Notes: generated from the sequence alone by a model not told the origin. Counted from the stretch's first letter, positions 10,746 through 22,589 are shown. The stretch is DNA of 64,000 bases from Gymnopus androsaceus JB14 (GCA_009733575.1 ML769443.1:203063-267062), one strand, 5' to 3'. Numbers and translations: made by a program.

Positions 10746-11962
10746 ATGCCAGGGGAGAAACATAAAATATCTAGGCCTAGTAGCATCGAAATGATACAGG
10801 CTTTGAACGTCTTAAAGCGGCTTAGAAGCTCTCTCGTCGCTGGAGAAGAACACACCGGCGACCAGATCGAAGACTCGGATCTCTCTCAGGACAAGTTGGA
10901 GGACATGATTGTGCAGTCTAAGATGTCAGGAACTCGGGTACGTGAACTGTCCTGTACTCTATCAATAGGGCTTTATGGCATTCTCTTTAGACGCTTAACT
11001 TCTCCAGCGCATCCGAAGAAACCCTCACAAAACTAAATATTGTCCAACGATGCTGTCTCAAACTAAAGTCTGATAGTGAGGAACGAATTAAACGGAGCAA
11101 ATCGATTGGGAAAGATGAATTCTGGTCTTCTGCGCAAATGTATCTCCATCTTGCGCTACTCGAAAGGCTTGTCCCCAGAGAAGTGAGTCCAATCATACAT
11201 TGACTACTTTCATGCTGATCACATCAAATCGTCAGAATGAAACAACTTCCCGGCCATGGATTGATACTTTCTTTTATCGTGCATCCGCAATGGTCGCATC
11301 GGGCAAGCGCATGGTTATCAACATGGAGCATGTCATGCCCACATCGAGTATGAATACCGGATTCACATATTACACAGCTGTCATAGCAGAAAACAGCGCT
11401 GCAGGTGAAATTGTCCGCTATCTTTGACCTCTCGTGCTCATCCTCCTTCAAGCTGCATACCACGGTAACCCAGGCATCGCGTCTGCTAGGATGCTCAAAA
11501 CCGGCTTCTTCGTGACCGAAGCCCAAAAGGGCCCACTATTCGAACACATTCCTCACGCTGTATGTCAGTTGTATGCAAGCAGTAAGCAGATCAGGTAATC
11601 AGCCCCTTTCACCTCTGTATTCTCGTGTTTAAAAGCCACTTAAGGAAAGATACAGTTCGCGGGGCTCTGACCAACGGCCATGAATGGATGTTCATCATTT
11701 TTTCCCTCAACAAGGATGGCAATGGTGCTTCCTACAAGCTTTCTACCCTGATCCAGTACACTGTTATCAACGACTCTCTGGATGGATATGGTGATCTGAA
11801 ACCAGTGCAACCTTGGCCAGATATTATCGCTGGCATCCTATTGGATTGGGTGAGATGTTCGATTTACCATGGTCGATCCAATCAACTCGCTGACTGGTGT
11901 GATAGACCCAGAAAAGTTTTGACGATTTGGATAATGATGATTGGTTCGAGGTCGTTGCTTAA
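10746..11962 (+). CDS. Six-exon gene of unknown function, intact copy
   Basis: I deduce exons 10746-10937, 10991-11182, 11236-11404, 11453-11594, 11636-11849 and 11906-11962, all joined at GT-AG introns of 41-56 nt, giving about 321 residues. The start is in good context (CCACCATGC). The N-terminus is lysine-rich (MPGEKHKISRP), followed by helical charged segments; no catalytic motif, signal peptide or membrane helix is seen. The most conserved stretches against the second copy are YRASAMV, NMEHVMPTSSMNTGFTYYTAVIAEN, QKGPLFEHIPHAVCQLYAS, and ALTNGHEWMFI.SLNKDGNGASYKLSTLIQYTV. The end is acidic (DDLDNDDWFEVVA). I do not recognise the family. The paralogue at 27541-28755 has the same exon borders, which confirms the model. 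Confidence 0.8.
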
Positions 11963-12439
11963 CTGGTAAGTGGTTCAGTGAAGGATCCATGCATTATGCT
12001 ATAGAAAATTTACAGACCCCGAAAAAGCGACAGTGCCAGAGCTAGTATGCGAAATTCCTCGCACTAGCGATGTCTACGCAAACGGGACAATAAGATACTT
12101 ATTTCGCTGCAACATTGTTTCGCTTCAAGGGACACAACTGCACATAACAACTATTTAATGTAACGGTAACGACACACAAGCATGCTCTCTTCCTCCGAAT
12201 TCCCAAACAACTGGATACTCTCTAGTACACACTGTGATTAAAATAACAGTTTGTCAAAACAGTGTCTCGAATTGCCATATAGGTACCGAATAACCCCAAT
12301 TTTCGTCAACCTGGGCGCACCAGTCGAGATGTCTTTGTTCATGGGTATACGAGTATGACGAGTAGTTACTCCCTCATTGCCAAGAATAATTATGTTTGCT
12401 CTGAAAGTCTCCAGCATTAGACCTTTAACTGCTAAGCAA
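11963..12439. other. Spacer with no recognised gene
   Basis: Sequence downstream of the six-exon gene. From about 12160 it contains scattered weak similarity to F-box 3' sequence, but no open frame with a domain. Confidence 0.4.
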
Positions 12440-12600
12440 GAGCCCATGCTTAGGAAGAACCTGAGGGTAAACTATTGGCGGGTGGATTGTAAGGATGATC
12501 CCCAAAAAATCGACTGTTCAATTCCAAGTGAACATGTATACCTTGGAATAATGACACCACAATATCCATGATCCATATCTCCAAGCAACTGCACACGGGG
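12440..12600 (-). pseudogene. Displaced C-terminal piece of an F-box gene
   Basis: Resembles the end of F-box copy 1 (the coding stretch around 9310-9470) with many substitutions. It lies about 100 bp beyond the premature end of F-box copy 2, separated by unrelated sequence that includes the MCB palindrome. It is probably the original tail of copy 2, cut off by a rearrangement or small insertion. Confidence 0.55.
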
Positions 12601-12613
12601 TTGAAAAGAAGCT

Positions 12614-12632
12614 GGACGCGTTTTCACGCGTC
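12614..12632. promoter_or_regulatory. Palindromic double MluI/MCB box, copy 2
   Basis: Identical over 19 bp to 9051-9069 (GGACGCGTTTTCACGCGTC). Here it sits between the truncated F-box copy 2 and its displaced tail, not in an obvious promoter, which favours a repeat or duplication remnant over a regulatory role. Confidence 0.35.
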
Positions 12633-12693
12633 ACTGTGCAGTTCACATAGGTCAGATTTCAACCTATGAAATCGAACTACGGAAGCTTAGGAA

Positions 12694-13809
12694 TTATTCA
12701 AATGTTGTGATGTTTAGGGTGCCTGCGTATTGGACTCGAAGATCAGTCAAATTGGGCAGTTGAACGGACTGCCAAGCACCAGCGACAACGTTTTTATTGA
12801 TGATCAGTACCAGGGTCTGGAGATGGGCATGACAAACGCGGGGAACAGTGGGGATGGATGTAGTCTCCCAACCTTCGAGTGATTTATTAATGTAACCCAC
12901 GATTAAAGTCTCCAGCACCGGACACTTTTCCAGTAAAACTGCAAAGGAGCATCCTTTATAGAATATGACATCTAACATGCTCAGGTGCGTGAGATCAATT
13001 ATATCGGTAGCGCGTAAATGGGAGATTTGTAGGTTGTGAAGCCGAGGACAGTGAACGAATGAATTTCCAAGGATTCCCTCAGCGCAGATTTTAAATGGAC
13101 AGAAGATCTTCATGGTGTCGAGGATGGAGAAGGGATTTTCTGTAAGATTATGAGCTTGCTTGAGAATGTAAGTCAGGCCTGGTAAATCAACTGTGGATTT
13201 GAGCTCCCTCCATCTGTCTGCATGTTGCGCCAAATCATCTAGAACATTGCATAACCAAGGAGTAAGTTCGGTCTGGTGAAAATGCAGATGGAGGCATATA
13301 GGTGCAGTCCCAGAGCGTGCGAGACACACACGCAGTATGGGTATAATAGAGCCAAGGACAGGTTCTGGAGACCTCAATTCCAAGCAGGACCAGAACGAGG
13401 GTTGGGACACGATGGTTTCTCGCCACCAAAAAGAAACCCATGTCAATGGAAAGATGGAATCTCCCGCGCGACTCCTAAATCCACGTTGAACTATGATAGT
13501 ATCTGGAGTGACAAGCTTCAATATCTCGCTCAAGATTTCCGGTGGAAGTCTGCGAATGGGAGAAAGTAGAGACTCCTGCAGCTCCAGCTTTTTCGCGAGC
13601 TGGATGCGTCGTGCATCCTGCAGTTCGGTTTCCCGAAGATGACTATGGATTTCCTCTATCAAGGCGCATAGCTGCGACCGCTCGACAGCTGAATTCGGGA
13701 AGCAATTGGATCTGCTCCGAGAAAAGGCTTCCTCCCAGGCAGATTGTTCTGCAGATGAAGGATTTTGTGTAGACTGCGAGGTCAAGCAAAGCTTTTCGAT
13801 GCCAGACAT
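12694..13809 (-). CDS. F-box domain protein, copy 2, C-terminally truncated
   Basis: 371 residues, closely similar to copy 1 throughout: MSGIEKLCLTSQSTQ start, F-box core SPIRRLPPEILSEILKLVTPD, FPLTWVSFWWRETIVSQPSFWS, and the same leucine-rich region. It stops with an unrelated ending (NITTFE) where copy 1 goes on for about 65 more residues. The missing part is found as the fragment at 12440-12600. Its ATG (13809-13807) overlaps, on the opposite strand, an ATG of the copy 3 frame in a CATG tetranucleotide. It may still be translated as a shorter protein. Confidence 0.7.
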   Translation of the reverse strand: MSGIEKLCLTSQSTQNPSSAEQSAWEEAFSRSRSNCFPNSAVERSQLCALIEEIHSHLRETELQDARRIQLAKKLELQESLLSPIRRLPPEILSEILKLVTPDTIIVQRGFRSRAGDSIFPLTWVSFWWRETIVSQPSFWSCLELRSPEPVLGSIIPILRVCLARSGTAPICLHLHFHQTELTPWLCNVLDDLAQHADRWRELKSTVDLPGLTYILKQAHNLTENPFSILDTMKIFCPFKICAEGILGNSFVHCPRLHNLQISHLRATDIIDLTHLSMLDVIFYKGCSFAVLLEKCPVLETLIVGYINKSLEGWETTSIPTVPRVCHAHLQTLVLIINKNVVAGAWQSVQLPNLTDLRVQYAGTLNITTFE

Positions 13810-15136
13810 GACTGAAAATAGGGCGATTCGAACTCGGAACTTGGAAGATGGTCAAAAAGGATGGCAGAAGCGCCCAAAGGCTCTTAGGCGCTTGTTACAG
13901 TATCGGCGCTTCTGTCAGATCAACTTCGGTTCTCTTCGGTTCGAACTTTGCTTGACCTCCTCACAGTCTACACCAAGACTTTCACCTGCAGAGCAATCTG
14001 TATCGGAAAAGAATTTCTCATTGACAACTATCGAGCCGTCACAGTCCCGTGTCTTGATAGCAGAGACCCGTTGTAATCTCGAGAAATGCGACTTGGAAGA
14101 TACACGAAGCGTCCAGCTCGCAAAAACGCTGGACTTCCAATGGGAGAATCTGCTTTCTCCTATTCGCAAACTTCCACCGGAAATCATGAGCAAGATATTG
14201 GAGCTCGTCACTACGGATGAAGCTATCCTGGTCGGACTTGGTTTTGGGAGACGCGCTGGAGTTTCCGTCTTTCCATTGACATGGGTTTCTTCTTGGTGGC
14301 GAGAAATCATCGTATCCCAACCCTCGTTCTGGTCCTTCCTAGTTATGGAGTTTGCAAAACCTGTGCTTGACATTATACCCATCATACTGAGGGTGTGTCT
14401 TGCACGCTCAGGGACCGCGCCTATGCGTCTCCATCTGCTTTTTCATGAGGTTCAACTTAATCCTACGTTATGCAGTGCTCTAGATGATCTGGCACGACAC
14501 GCAGACAGATTGAAGGAGTTCAATAACACAATTGATTTACCGAGCCTGAATTACATTCTAAAGCAAGCTCGGTATTTCACAGAAAATCCTTTCTCCATCC
14601 TGGACACCTTGACGATCGTCGTAAATGAACTCGGTACCAATGCAATCCTTGGAAATTCATTCATCCACTGCCCTCGGCTTCACAGCCTACACATCTCCCA
14701 TCTTCGTGCCACCGATACAATTGAGCTCACGCACCTGAGCACGTTAGATGTCGGATATTATCAAGGATGCTCTTTTGCAGTTTTACTCGAAAAATGTCCA
14801 AGGTTGGAGACTTTAATAATACAGTTCTCATCTGAAGGTTATGATGCTACACCCATTTCCATTCCCCATGTCCGCCATACCCATCTCAGGACCTTGGAAC
14901 TGAGAATCCATAGATACCATGTCGCCGGCGTTTGGCAGTCCGTTCAACTGCCTAATTTGACTCACCTTCGAGCCCAAGGCATCCACAAGCGCACATTTTG
15001 TGATGTTGCGAAACAGCGTTTTGATGAGCTCAAAGCGATGTTATCTTACTCGCAATGCATCCTAGAGTGTGTCCAATTACTTGGAGATATGAATCTAGAC
15101 AGCAATATTGACAGCGATATTGTGATGACATATTAG
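13808..15136 (+). CDS. F-box domain protein, copy 3, ends degraded
   Basis: Plus-strand paralogue with the same F-box core (SPIRKLPPEIMSKILELVTTDE), WWREIIVSQPSFWS and leucine-rich region. The ATG that starts copies 1 and 2 is missing here: the matching position, about 13937, reads LRFELCLTSSQST without methionine. The nearest upstream in-frame ATG is 13808, which adds a tail of about 40 residues transcribed from the reverse of the copy 2 start region. At the 3' end a short insertion around 15115-15145 creates a stop (MTY*) ahead of recognisable tail sequence (SRFVRNHPYN homologue, about 15160-15225). The core frame is open over more than 350 codons, so the damage is recent or the shorter protein is used. 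Confidence 0.55.
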   Translation: MTENRAIRTRNLEDGQKGWQKRPKALRRLLQYRRFCQINFGSLRFELCLTSSQSTPRLSPAEQSVSEKNFSLTTIEPSQSRVLIAETRCNLEKCDLEDTRSVQLAKTLDFQWENLLSPIRKLPPEIMSKILELVTTDEAILVGLGFGRRAGVSVFPLTWVSSWWREIIVSQPSFWSFLVMEFAKPVLDIIPIILRVCLARSGTAPMRLHLLFHEVQLNPTLCSALDDLARHADRLKEFNNTIDLPSLNYILKQARYFTENPFSILDTLTIVVNELGTNAILGNSFIHCPRLHSLHISHLRATDTIELTHLSTLDVGYYQGCSFAVLLEKCPRLETLIIQFSSEGYDATPISIPHVRHTHLRTLELRIHRYHVAGVWQSVQLPNLTHLRAQGIHKRTFCDVAKQRFDELKAMLSYSQCILECVQLLGDMNLDSNIDSDIVMTY

Positions 15137-15897
15137 CGATGTTGTGGCATCGTTATTCCAAGGCATACGTGTTCGCTCGGAATCGAACAGTCGGTTAATC
15201 GGGGATCATCCCTACAATCCAACCACCAACTAGTTGGGATCTTCCTAGACTATATTCCGTATGTTAAGTAATAGAGGAAGTGGTTTTTGCTCTTTATTTG
15301 GACTGGAAAGTTACTGCAGCTGCAGCCGGGGAGGCGCTCACCTCCGCGATTCGTTTGCTTCATGCTTACTTGCGTTTCGCCAGCTCTACCTAGAGTGTTT
15401 TGCATTCCAATAATTCATGTCTTGATCTGATGATATACTGTACTTGTCTCCGATATGACTTTGTTGCGAACATGTTACGACGTCGACGAGCGTTATTTCG
15501 AATCCACTTGGTGTTTTTCCCCATTTGTGTAGATATCTACTATCACTTTAGAGTATTTGCAGTAAGACTAGCTCTCGTCTAGCTAGGCTTCGCAGTGGTC
15601 AATAACGAATAAAGAGAACTGTTTTTAAAGGTTTTACATTAACAGCGAGCGGATGTATCTGTCAAATTATGGATTACCGCCAACAGCGACAGCGGAATTG
15701 ACCTATGCTGGGGATAAATTGGTGACGGTAGTGCAGTAGTCTATGGCAGCACAACAAAAACCATGCTGAGTTTGGCCGAGTACACGTAGATTCCACGATG
15801 AAGATAGACCAAGGAAGCCAATTCATCCTCTTTAGCAGATTTTTCCGCGGGTGCAAAGTCCCTAGCGAAACACAGAATAACCTGAGCTTTGGTGTCA
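15137..15897. other. F-box 3' debris and unassigned sequence
   Basis: 15137-15230 is the out-of-frame end of F-box copy 3. 15230-15640 shows nothing. About 15680-15890 continues, in another minus-strand frame, the sequence downstream of the LINE-interrupted gene (FSDTKAQVILCFARDFAP segment), possibly a further exon. Confidence 0.35.
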
Positions 15898-16164
15898 CTA
15901 AAAGCCTATCGTTCCATGATCGAGGAGGGAAATCAGAAGCCAGTTGCAGATTGATTTCCCTTGGGGTAGATATTTATCTTCGAGCTCGTCGTAGCTCGAA
16001 GTATTCTGTATCAGAGGAACGGTGTGTGCGGTGTACGTCTGCCCTGGGCTCCGGCGTCCAAGCGTCAACGAGGCTGTCTCTTCACCGGTACTCGATCCTG
16101 AGAGTAAGAATGAGCCATCCAAGTTAGAAGAAAGAATGACGGAACCAGCATGGGAGGAAGTAAA
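15898..16164 (-). pseudogene. 3' part of minus-strand frame interrupted by the LINE
   Basis: Encodes FTSSHAGSVILSSNLDGSFL... to a stop at 15898. It continues the frame of 23630-24036 once the LINE and one copy of its target-site duplication are removed: the shared SSSR residues are encoded by the duplication. The joined frame is uninterrupted for roughly 230 codons. It is Ser/Thr-rich with no recognised domain. Coding status rests on this open frame only. Confidence 0.45.
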
Positions 16165-16174
16165 CCTGGAGGAG
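16165..16174. repeat. LINE target-site duplication, 5' copy
   Basis: CCTGGAGGAG, matched exactly at 23620-23629 directly after the poly(A) tail. It may extend 3 bp further (AAA), which is ambiguous with the A-tail. Confidence 0.7.
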
Positions 16175-16387
16175 GAAGCTCTTGATCTTGTACAGCCACC
16201 ATCTCCGAATATTCCCGCGACTAGTTGTGGGGTATTCGAAGCCTCGGAAGGCGTTAAGCATCGTAGAGTAAAGTTATTCATCAGTTGTGCGAAATACGCA
16301 AAAATTCCTAACCAACAAATCACTCAAACTACAAAAACACCAAGTAGCGCAGGCCATACACGGCCATACGCCAACAAAAAAAGCCGG

Positions 16388-18060
16388 ATGTCGCAACAAA
16401 GCACATTGAACTTTGGCAGCTCTGGCACCTCAAGGCCTGCGACGCCGGGCCCGAATACACGCTCAAAAACCACGACAACCCCGCCGAGTGCAAGAGAGAA
16501 AGCAGCGAAAGAATTCCTCATTGGAAAGGGATTACTTTCTAGTGACAGGTCTGTCACACGCGGTGACGTCTACGACGCAATGGTAAAAGCCTCAAAATGG
16601 GGAAAGAAGGAAGCAGACAACCAAGGGAAAGTACTAGAACATGTAGTTACTATCCTTCAGAAGATGGATTCAGTGGACATGCAAGCGGAACTGACAACAG
16701 TTATTAAGGACAGTATTGAGTCAAGTATAGGCAAACTCGTGGCAAACGAGATCGACAAGCACTACTCAAAGATCCAGAAAGAAATGATGACAGCATTCGA
16801 AACATTTGGAGAAGGACTGAAGCAGGGTATAGAAGAAAAACTGAAAACGCAAGCTGGCCCCGAACCTATGCTGCGATGGCAGGAGCGGCGCAACCTAATG
16901 CAAATCCTGTACCTCAAATACCCACAGCTATGAACCAACAACGAATTCGCGCCCATGTTGGAGTCATGAAGCGCCAAGTTTTACTACTCAACAGTGGAAG
17001 TGCGGAAAGTCAAGCCCTGATACAAAAAAGTGAGAAGGACCTACTAGTCCACCTTAATGAAGCTATTGGGAGAGTAGAGAACTCAGAACAAGCCAGATTC
17101 GTAACAGTCTCAAAACTCCGAAATTCAAACCACCTACTTACAGAACTGAGTTCGGCGGAGGCTGCAACTTGGCTGCGAAGAGCCACACATGCAATACCCT
17201 TTGAGATGGAAATGAAAAACGCGGTGAGCGTGGCTAGCAGGGATAACGAGATAATTGTACACTTTGTCCCAGTGACCTTTGAACCAGGTAACAGTGATTC
17301 ATTGCGCAAACTCGAAGAAATGAACGGGCTTGCTACATGTTCAATCTCCAAAGCAAAATGGGCAAAATCCATTCAGAACAGATCGGCAAATCAGACTGTT
17401 GCAAGTCTACTGGTATATCTGACTGATCCAAATGCGGCAAACACTCTCCTGGTCTCCGGTGTCCTCGTGGAAGGGAAACGCGTACAGACAGCAAAGGCAA
17501 TCAAGGAAGAAACTCGGTGTTATCACTGCCAGACCTTCGGACACATGACCAATGGTTGCCCTCGACTGAAGCAGGATGGGAATGATGTTCCTACATGTGG
17601 GAAGTGTAGCGAAAGACACCATACTAGGGAATGCGTCTCAGAAACCCTAAAGTGCACGAACTGCAAAGAGGAAGGACATGCGAGCAATGACAGAACATGC
17701 CCGATTTTCATTCAAAAATGCGAAGCTCTGAACAAGCGATCACCCACCAACCAGCTACCATACTTCCCCACAGATGAAAACTGGACATGGTCGAAGGAAC
17801 CTAACAATGCCCCAAGATTGGGACCAGCGCCAAGAGTCACTATTCGACCGGATCGGAATAGAATACGCCAAAGACAGATGACGGACTGGTCTCACCAACC
17901 AACCTCGACTAATCTAACACCACTGGGTAATGTATTACGATGGGGGTCACAAGGTCCAGCAGATTCCCAGCAGCCAACCCCCAATCCACTTCCCTCGCAA
18001 AATGCTAACAGTGACGGTAACAACTCAATAGAAGGACACAATGAGTGGGGATTCAAATAA
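16388..18060 (+). pseudogene. LINE ORF1, gag-like CCHC nucleic-acid-binding protein
   Basis: Starts MSQQSTLNFG and runs through a coiled-coil-rich region (GKVLEHVVTILQKMDSV..., about 90-150). A single-base frameshift near 16866 moves the frame; it resumes as MAGAAQPNANPVPQ. The second part has three clustered zinc knuckles: CYHCQTFGHMTNGC, CGKCSERHHTREC and CTNCKEEGHASNDRTC. It ends at 18060, overlapping the ORF2 start (18041) by 20 bases. Such proteins bind element RNA in ribonucleoprotein particles. Confidence 0.8.
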
Positions 18061-21000
18061 CACAGGGAAGCTTCGAATACTACAGATGAATTTACACAAA
18101 TCAAAGACAGCAACATTTGACATGATTAACGAACCTGATGGCCCAGACGGAATATCAAGTCAATACGACATTATTTGTATCCAGGAGCCATGGACAGACC
18201 GACTCGGAAACGCAAGACACAATTCTCGCTGGGATATAATATACCCTACCTCACGTCTAGCACTTGGGAACAACTCCCTCCTGCGAAGCATAATATTAGT
18301 GAACCGTAAACTTTCATCTAATGGATGGCGCCAAATTGAAGTCCTGGAGACCAACGACATTACCACCATTCAATTATTCGGAGCATTTGGACGCCTTACA
18401 ATCTTCAACATATACAATGATGGCACCCACTCATGAACACTCAAGCTACTCCATCAATTCATGGACAATCACAAGAATCAACTATATCTCTGTGCAAATG
18501 ACTATATACTTTGGTGTGGAGATTTCAATAGACATCATCCAATCTGGGATGATGCGTCCAATCACCACCTCTTTACCTCATCAGCGCTCGAGGAGGCGGG
18601 TATTCTCTTAAATCTGACTGATCATCTGAACCTGGATATGATACTACCTCCAGGTATACCAACCTTTCAGTACCGGCAACAGGCAACTGGACGCGACCAG
18701 ACAATGTATTTCTATCGGAGGCAGGAAAGCATGCACTTGTTTCGTGTGACGTCGAACCCAGCCTACAAGCAAATGGTGCAGATCATATTCCTATAGCTAC
18801 AATACTGGATATATCAGTGCTACACTCCTCCCCACCCTCAAAGCGCAACTTCCGAATGACGGATTGGGACAAGTTCAAAGAAATCATTCTGGACAAACTC
18901 AATCTGATACCACCACCTCAAGAGATCACGAGTCGAGCACAAATGAATACGGCAGTGGATGATCTTACAGCGGCAATTCAAAAAACCATAAACAAAGTTG
19001 TGCCTATTAACAAACCTTGTCCTAGCTCTCGGAGATGGTGGACACATGAGCTCTCACAGATGAAGAAAACCCAAAACAGGCTCAACAATCAAGCATACAA
19101 ATTCCGGGCACTTCCCAATCATCCTGCACATGCCACACTTGCCGAACATTGCCAAAAATATAAGAAAAGAATATTTGAGGTCAAAGAACAGCACTGGGAA
19201 GAATATTTGGAAGACGTTGATGAGGACTCAATATTCACCTGCTGCAAAAGTATGCAACATGCCCAGGAGCCGACTCTGATTTCCAGCACCAACATCCCAA
19301 CTCTCAAGGTCCTAGACAAAAATGGTAGAGTGACTTCGACTGCAGAAACAAACTCAGACAAGGCCCAGCTCCTAGCATCGACTTTTTTCCCAAAAGCTCC
19401 ACGTAACTATAATTTAAATCGAAACCCATGCAGAGACCCGCTACCATCACCGCCACCAATAACTGAACAGAGGATTGTAGATGTCTTCCAACGCCTCAAG
19501 CCATACAAGGCACCAGGCCCAGATCAAATTCCCAACATTGTTCTCAAAGTCTGCGCAAGTCTTCTTGCCCCATATCTGGTCTATATATACAACTGCTTCC
19601 CTGAGTTGAAAGCTTATCCTGATGTCTGGCTCATCTCGGACACCGCAGTACTACGAAAACCAGGAAAGTCAACCTATAGTGTGCCGAAGTCATTCCGCCC
19701 AATCTCATTGATCCCGACTATGGGGAAAGGATACACATCGATTCTAAGCGAAGATATCTCCTTCCTGACTGAGAAGCACCAACTTCTGCCAGAAAACCAA
19801 TTTAGAGGCCGACCGTGTCGCATGACAACGGATGCAATTCACATGGTAGTGGACCGTGTTCAAAATGCCTGGCACGGCGCAATGCTCATGCTAGACATTG
19901 AAGGAGCATTTCCAAACGCGGTCACACAAAGACTGCTATATAATATGCGGAAGCGGCGGGTTCCAGAGAGATTGGTCTTGGCAGTATCCCTGGTACTCAA
20001 AAACCGCAAGACTCGCATACACTTTGGTGACTTTCTATCAGAGCCTATCAGCCTTACTAACGGAATTGGACAGGGCGACCCTCTTTCAATGATAGCATAT
20101 TTGTTCTATAACGCGGATTTCTTCGATATAAAGGTAACAGATCAGCATCAGGGCCTATCAGTTGGGTTCGTAGGATGACAAGAATGTGGTGGTAGATGTA
20201 GGGGACATGACGGAGAATGTGGCAGCAATAAAGACATTTATGGAGAGGCCAGGAGGAGGCTTTGAGTGGTCGGATAAGCATAACTCTAAATTTGAACCGT
20301 CAAAGCTTGTACTGATTCATTTCCCTCATCCTCGGAGGACCCCAGCACCTCCAGTCCCTCCATTAGTGCTGAGAGGCAAACAGGTAACGGAAAAATGCTC
20401 AAGCCAGATGTTGGGTATCATCCTCGACTCTCGGTTATCATGGAAGGAACAAACTGCGAATGCAGTTTCAAGAGCTGCTGGAATTGTATCTGTGTTCTGG
20501 AAGATAAGTCACTCATCTTCTGGCGTCACGATGAAAATGATGCGCTGTTTATATATTTCAGTGGTGATCCCCAAAATGACCTATGGGTTGGATGTATGGT
20601 ACACACCACCGTTTATCCCGGCAGGAGGCAAACGAAGAATGGGGTCTGTGGCTGCACTCAGAGCCTTTGGTCAAACTCAGAGGCGGGCTATACTCTCCAT
20701 TACAGGCGCTCTTCGATCATCACCGACAGATCTACTGGAGGTACACTCTCAATTATTGCCAATTGACCTCCTCCTAGAGAAAATCTGTCACCGTTCGCTA
20801 ATGCGGATATACACCCTTCCGGAGCAGAACCCCCTCAGCAGGGTGGCCCATGTGGCATTCAAAAAATGCCATGTTCTTAAGCAGCCCCCACCACTTTGAT
20901 ATCTCCCACGCATCTTTAACTCCATATCTCCAGAAGTAACCGAAACAATTGAACCACCTAGACATGCAGCATACTCCCCCACCCACTTCAAAACTCGAGT

Positions 21001-22031
21001 TGCGGCAAAGAAGGAGGATGCACTGGAAGACGCAAGAAGAAATGAAGCTGACATAAAAGTCTTCACAGACGGATTGGGCTACAAAGGTAAAGCAGGGGCA
21101 GTGGCGGTTTTATTGGTAAGAGATCGTGTCATTCCAAATGCAACTCTACGATATCATCTCGGACCTCTGAGCCGCTACACCACTTTTGACTCAGAGGGTG
21201 TGGGGGTCATCCTTGGTCTACACCTCCTCAAAGACTACTGTGACGAGATCAGCGAGGCAGGTTGTACAGTAAGCCTGGATGGGAAATTGGTGATCCAGGC
21301 CACTGAAAAGCTAAAACTCAAATCGGGTCAGGCTATCATTGAACAGGTACACCGATATGACAGCCAAACTATCCAGGTCCTCACAGCAGGACCAAGCTCT
21401 CTCCTTGGTATGGGTACCGGGGCATCGAGGAATAGCCGGAAATGAACTAGTAGACAAGGAGGCAAAGGAAGCAGCACAGGGAAGGGGTAGCGATGTGAAG
21501 GATCTGCCCCCATTCCTACAAGGTGAGGTACTATCAGCCAGTGTATCTGCTCTGAAACAGGCATTCCAGAAAAAGTTGACCAGGAAATGGGGAACTTGCT
21601 TTCAGACATCACAGCGCTCTGATCAGTTCAAACGAATCGATGAACGGGGTATAAAGTCTAAGTTTCTCGCAATAGTGGGGAAACTCAGGCGACAGCAATC
21701 AAGCATCCTAATTCAACTCCGAACTGGCCACGTTGCTCTTGCCAAACATCTTAATCGCATCAAGAAGAACGATAATCCAAACTGTCCCCACTGCCGTTTG
21801 AGAGGCAGAAATGAGCTGGAAACAGTGCGGCACTTCATTCTGGACTGCCCATCGTACTCGAGAGAGCGCTTTCGCATGCAGAGGGAACTTGGCCGGGATG
21901 CTTCTTCATTGAAGATACTCCTTGGGGACGAGAAAGGCGTGAAAACATTGCTCAGGTACATTGGGCAGACACGAAGGCTGGAAAAAAGTTTTGGTGATGT
22001 TACTTTTCATGATATGGAAGAGAACAACTGA
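18041..22031 (+). pseudogene. LINE ORF2: endonuclease, reverse transcriptase, RNase H
   Basis: APE-type endonuclease motifs: ILQMNLHKS, IICIQEPW, WCGDFNRHHPIWDD. The reverse transcriptase follows (KPYKAPGPDQIPN, FRPISLIPTMGK, LDIEGAFPN, NGIGQGDPLSM). RNase H begins FTDG (about 21066) and includes SLVWVPGHRGIAGNELVDKEA. A C-terminal CPHC...H...C knuckle is at about 21785-21850. Breaks: stop at 18434-18436, frameshift near 18693, an extra base near 20173 exactly at the catalytic xxDD motif, stop at 20897-20899, and a frameshift near 21400. Confidence 0.85.
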
Positions 22032-22589
22032 TCGACACCAGTCTGACAGGTATATTATGCCCTCGACTTCTTGCTCGAGCTGAAAGGTGACCTATACCCG
22101 AAATGTCACGCGCACAATAGGACAAGGAGGGTGTATTCAAGAACCGAAAACCAGTCTGGGGACACAGAATCTACTATAGCTCCTACCCGTGACATTGACT
22201 CCCTCACCTAGCTCATTGAGCTCATCGCAGAAACCACATCCAATACACAATGTAATAAATAGAGTGGAGTCGTGCACCCCCATCGCTGTGAGACCCGGTG
22301 CACGAAACGGATCTCAAACCAACGTATCCCGAATGTCTCGCACCTAGATGTAGGTGGAGACCAAATGCAACCACCCGGGGTAACCGTGCCGTAAGGTGGG
22401 TCTGGACAGTAGTATGAGTGTTGTACGGAACGGTACAAGCCTCAGAGGTGCAAGGAACAGTGTACGGGCCACCCGCTGACGTAATCAGGAGGAAGCGGGT
22501 GGTATTGTGGTCCGACGACCAGAAATGAGTGGGAGTGGATGGAATATGGGTGAAGGGGTGGTTCAAAAAGGTGTAATAAGTCCAAATAT

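Noticed and set aside
16022..16387. ORF1 of the LINE starting at 16022
   Set aside because: The target-site duplication puts the LINE start at 16175, so this frame begins in flanking host sequence; MSQQST at 16388 is the better start.
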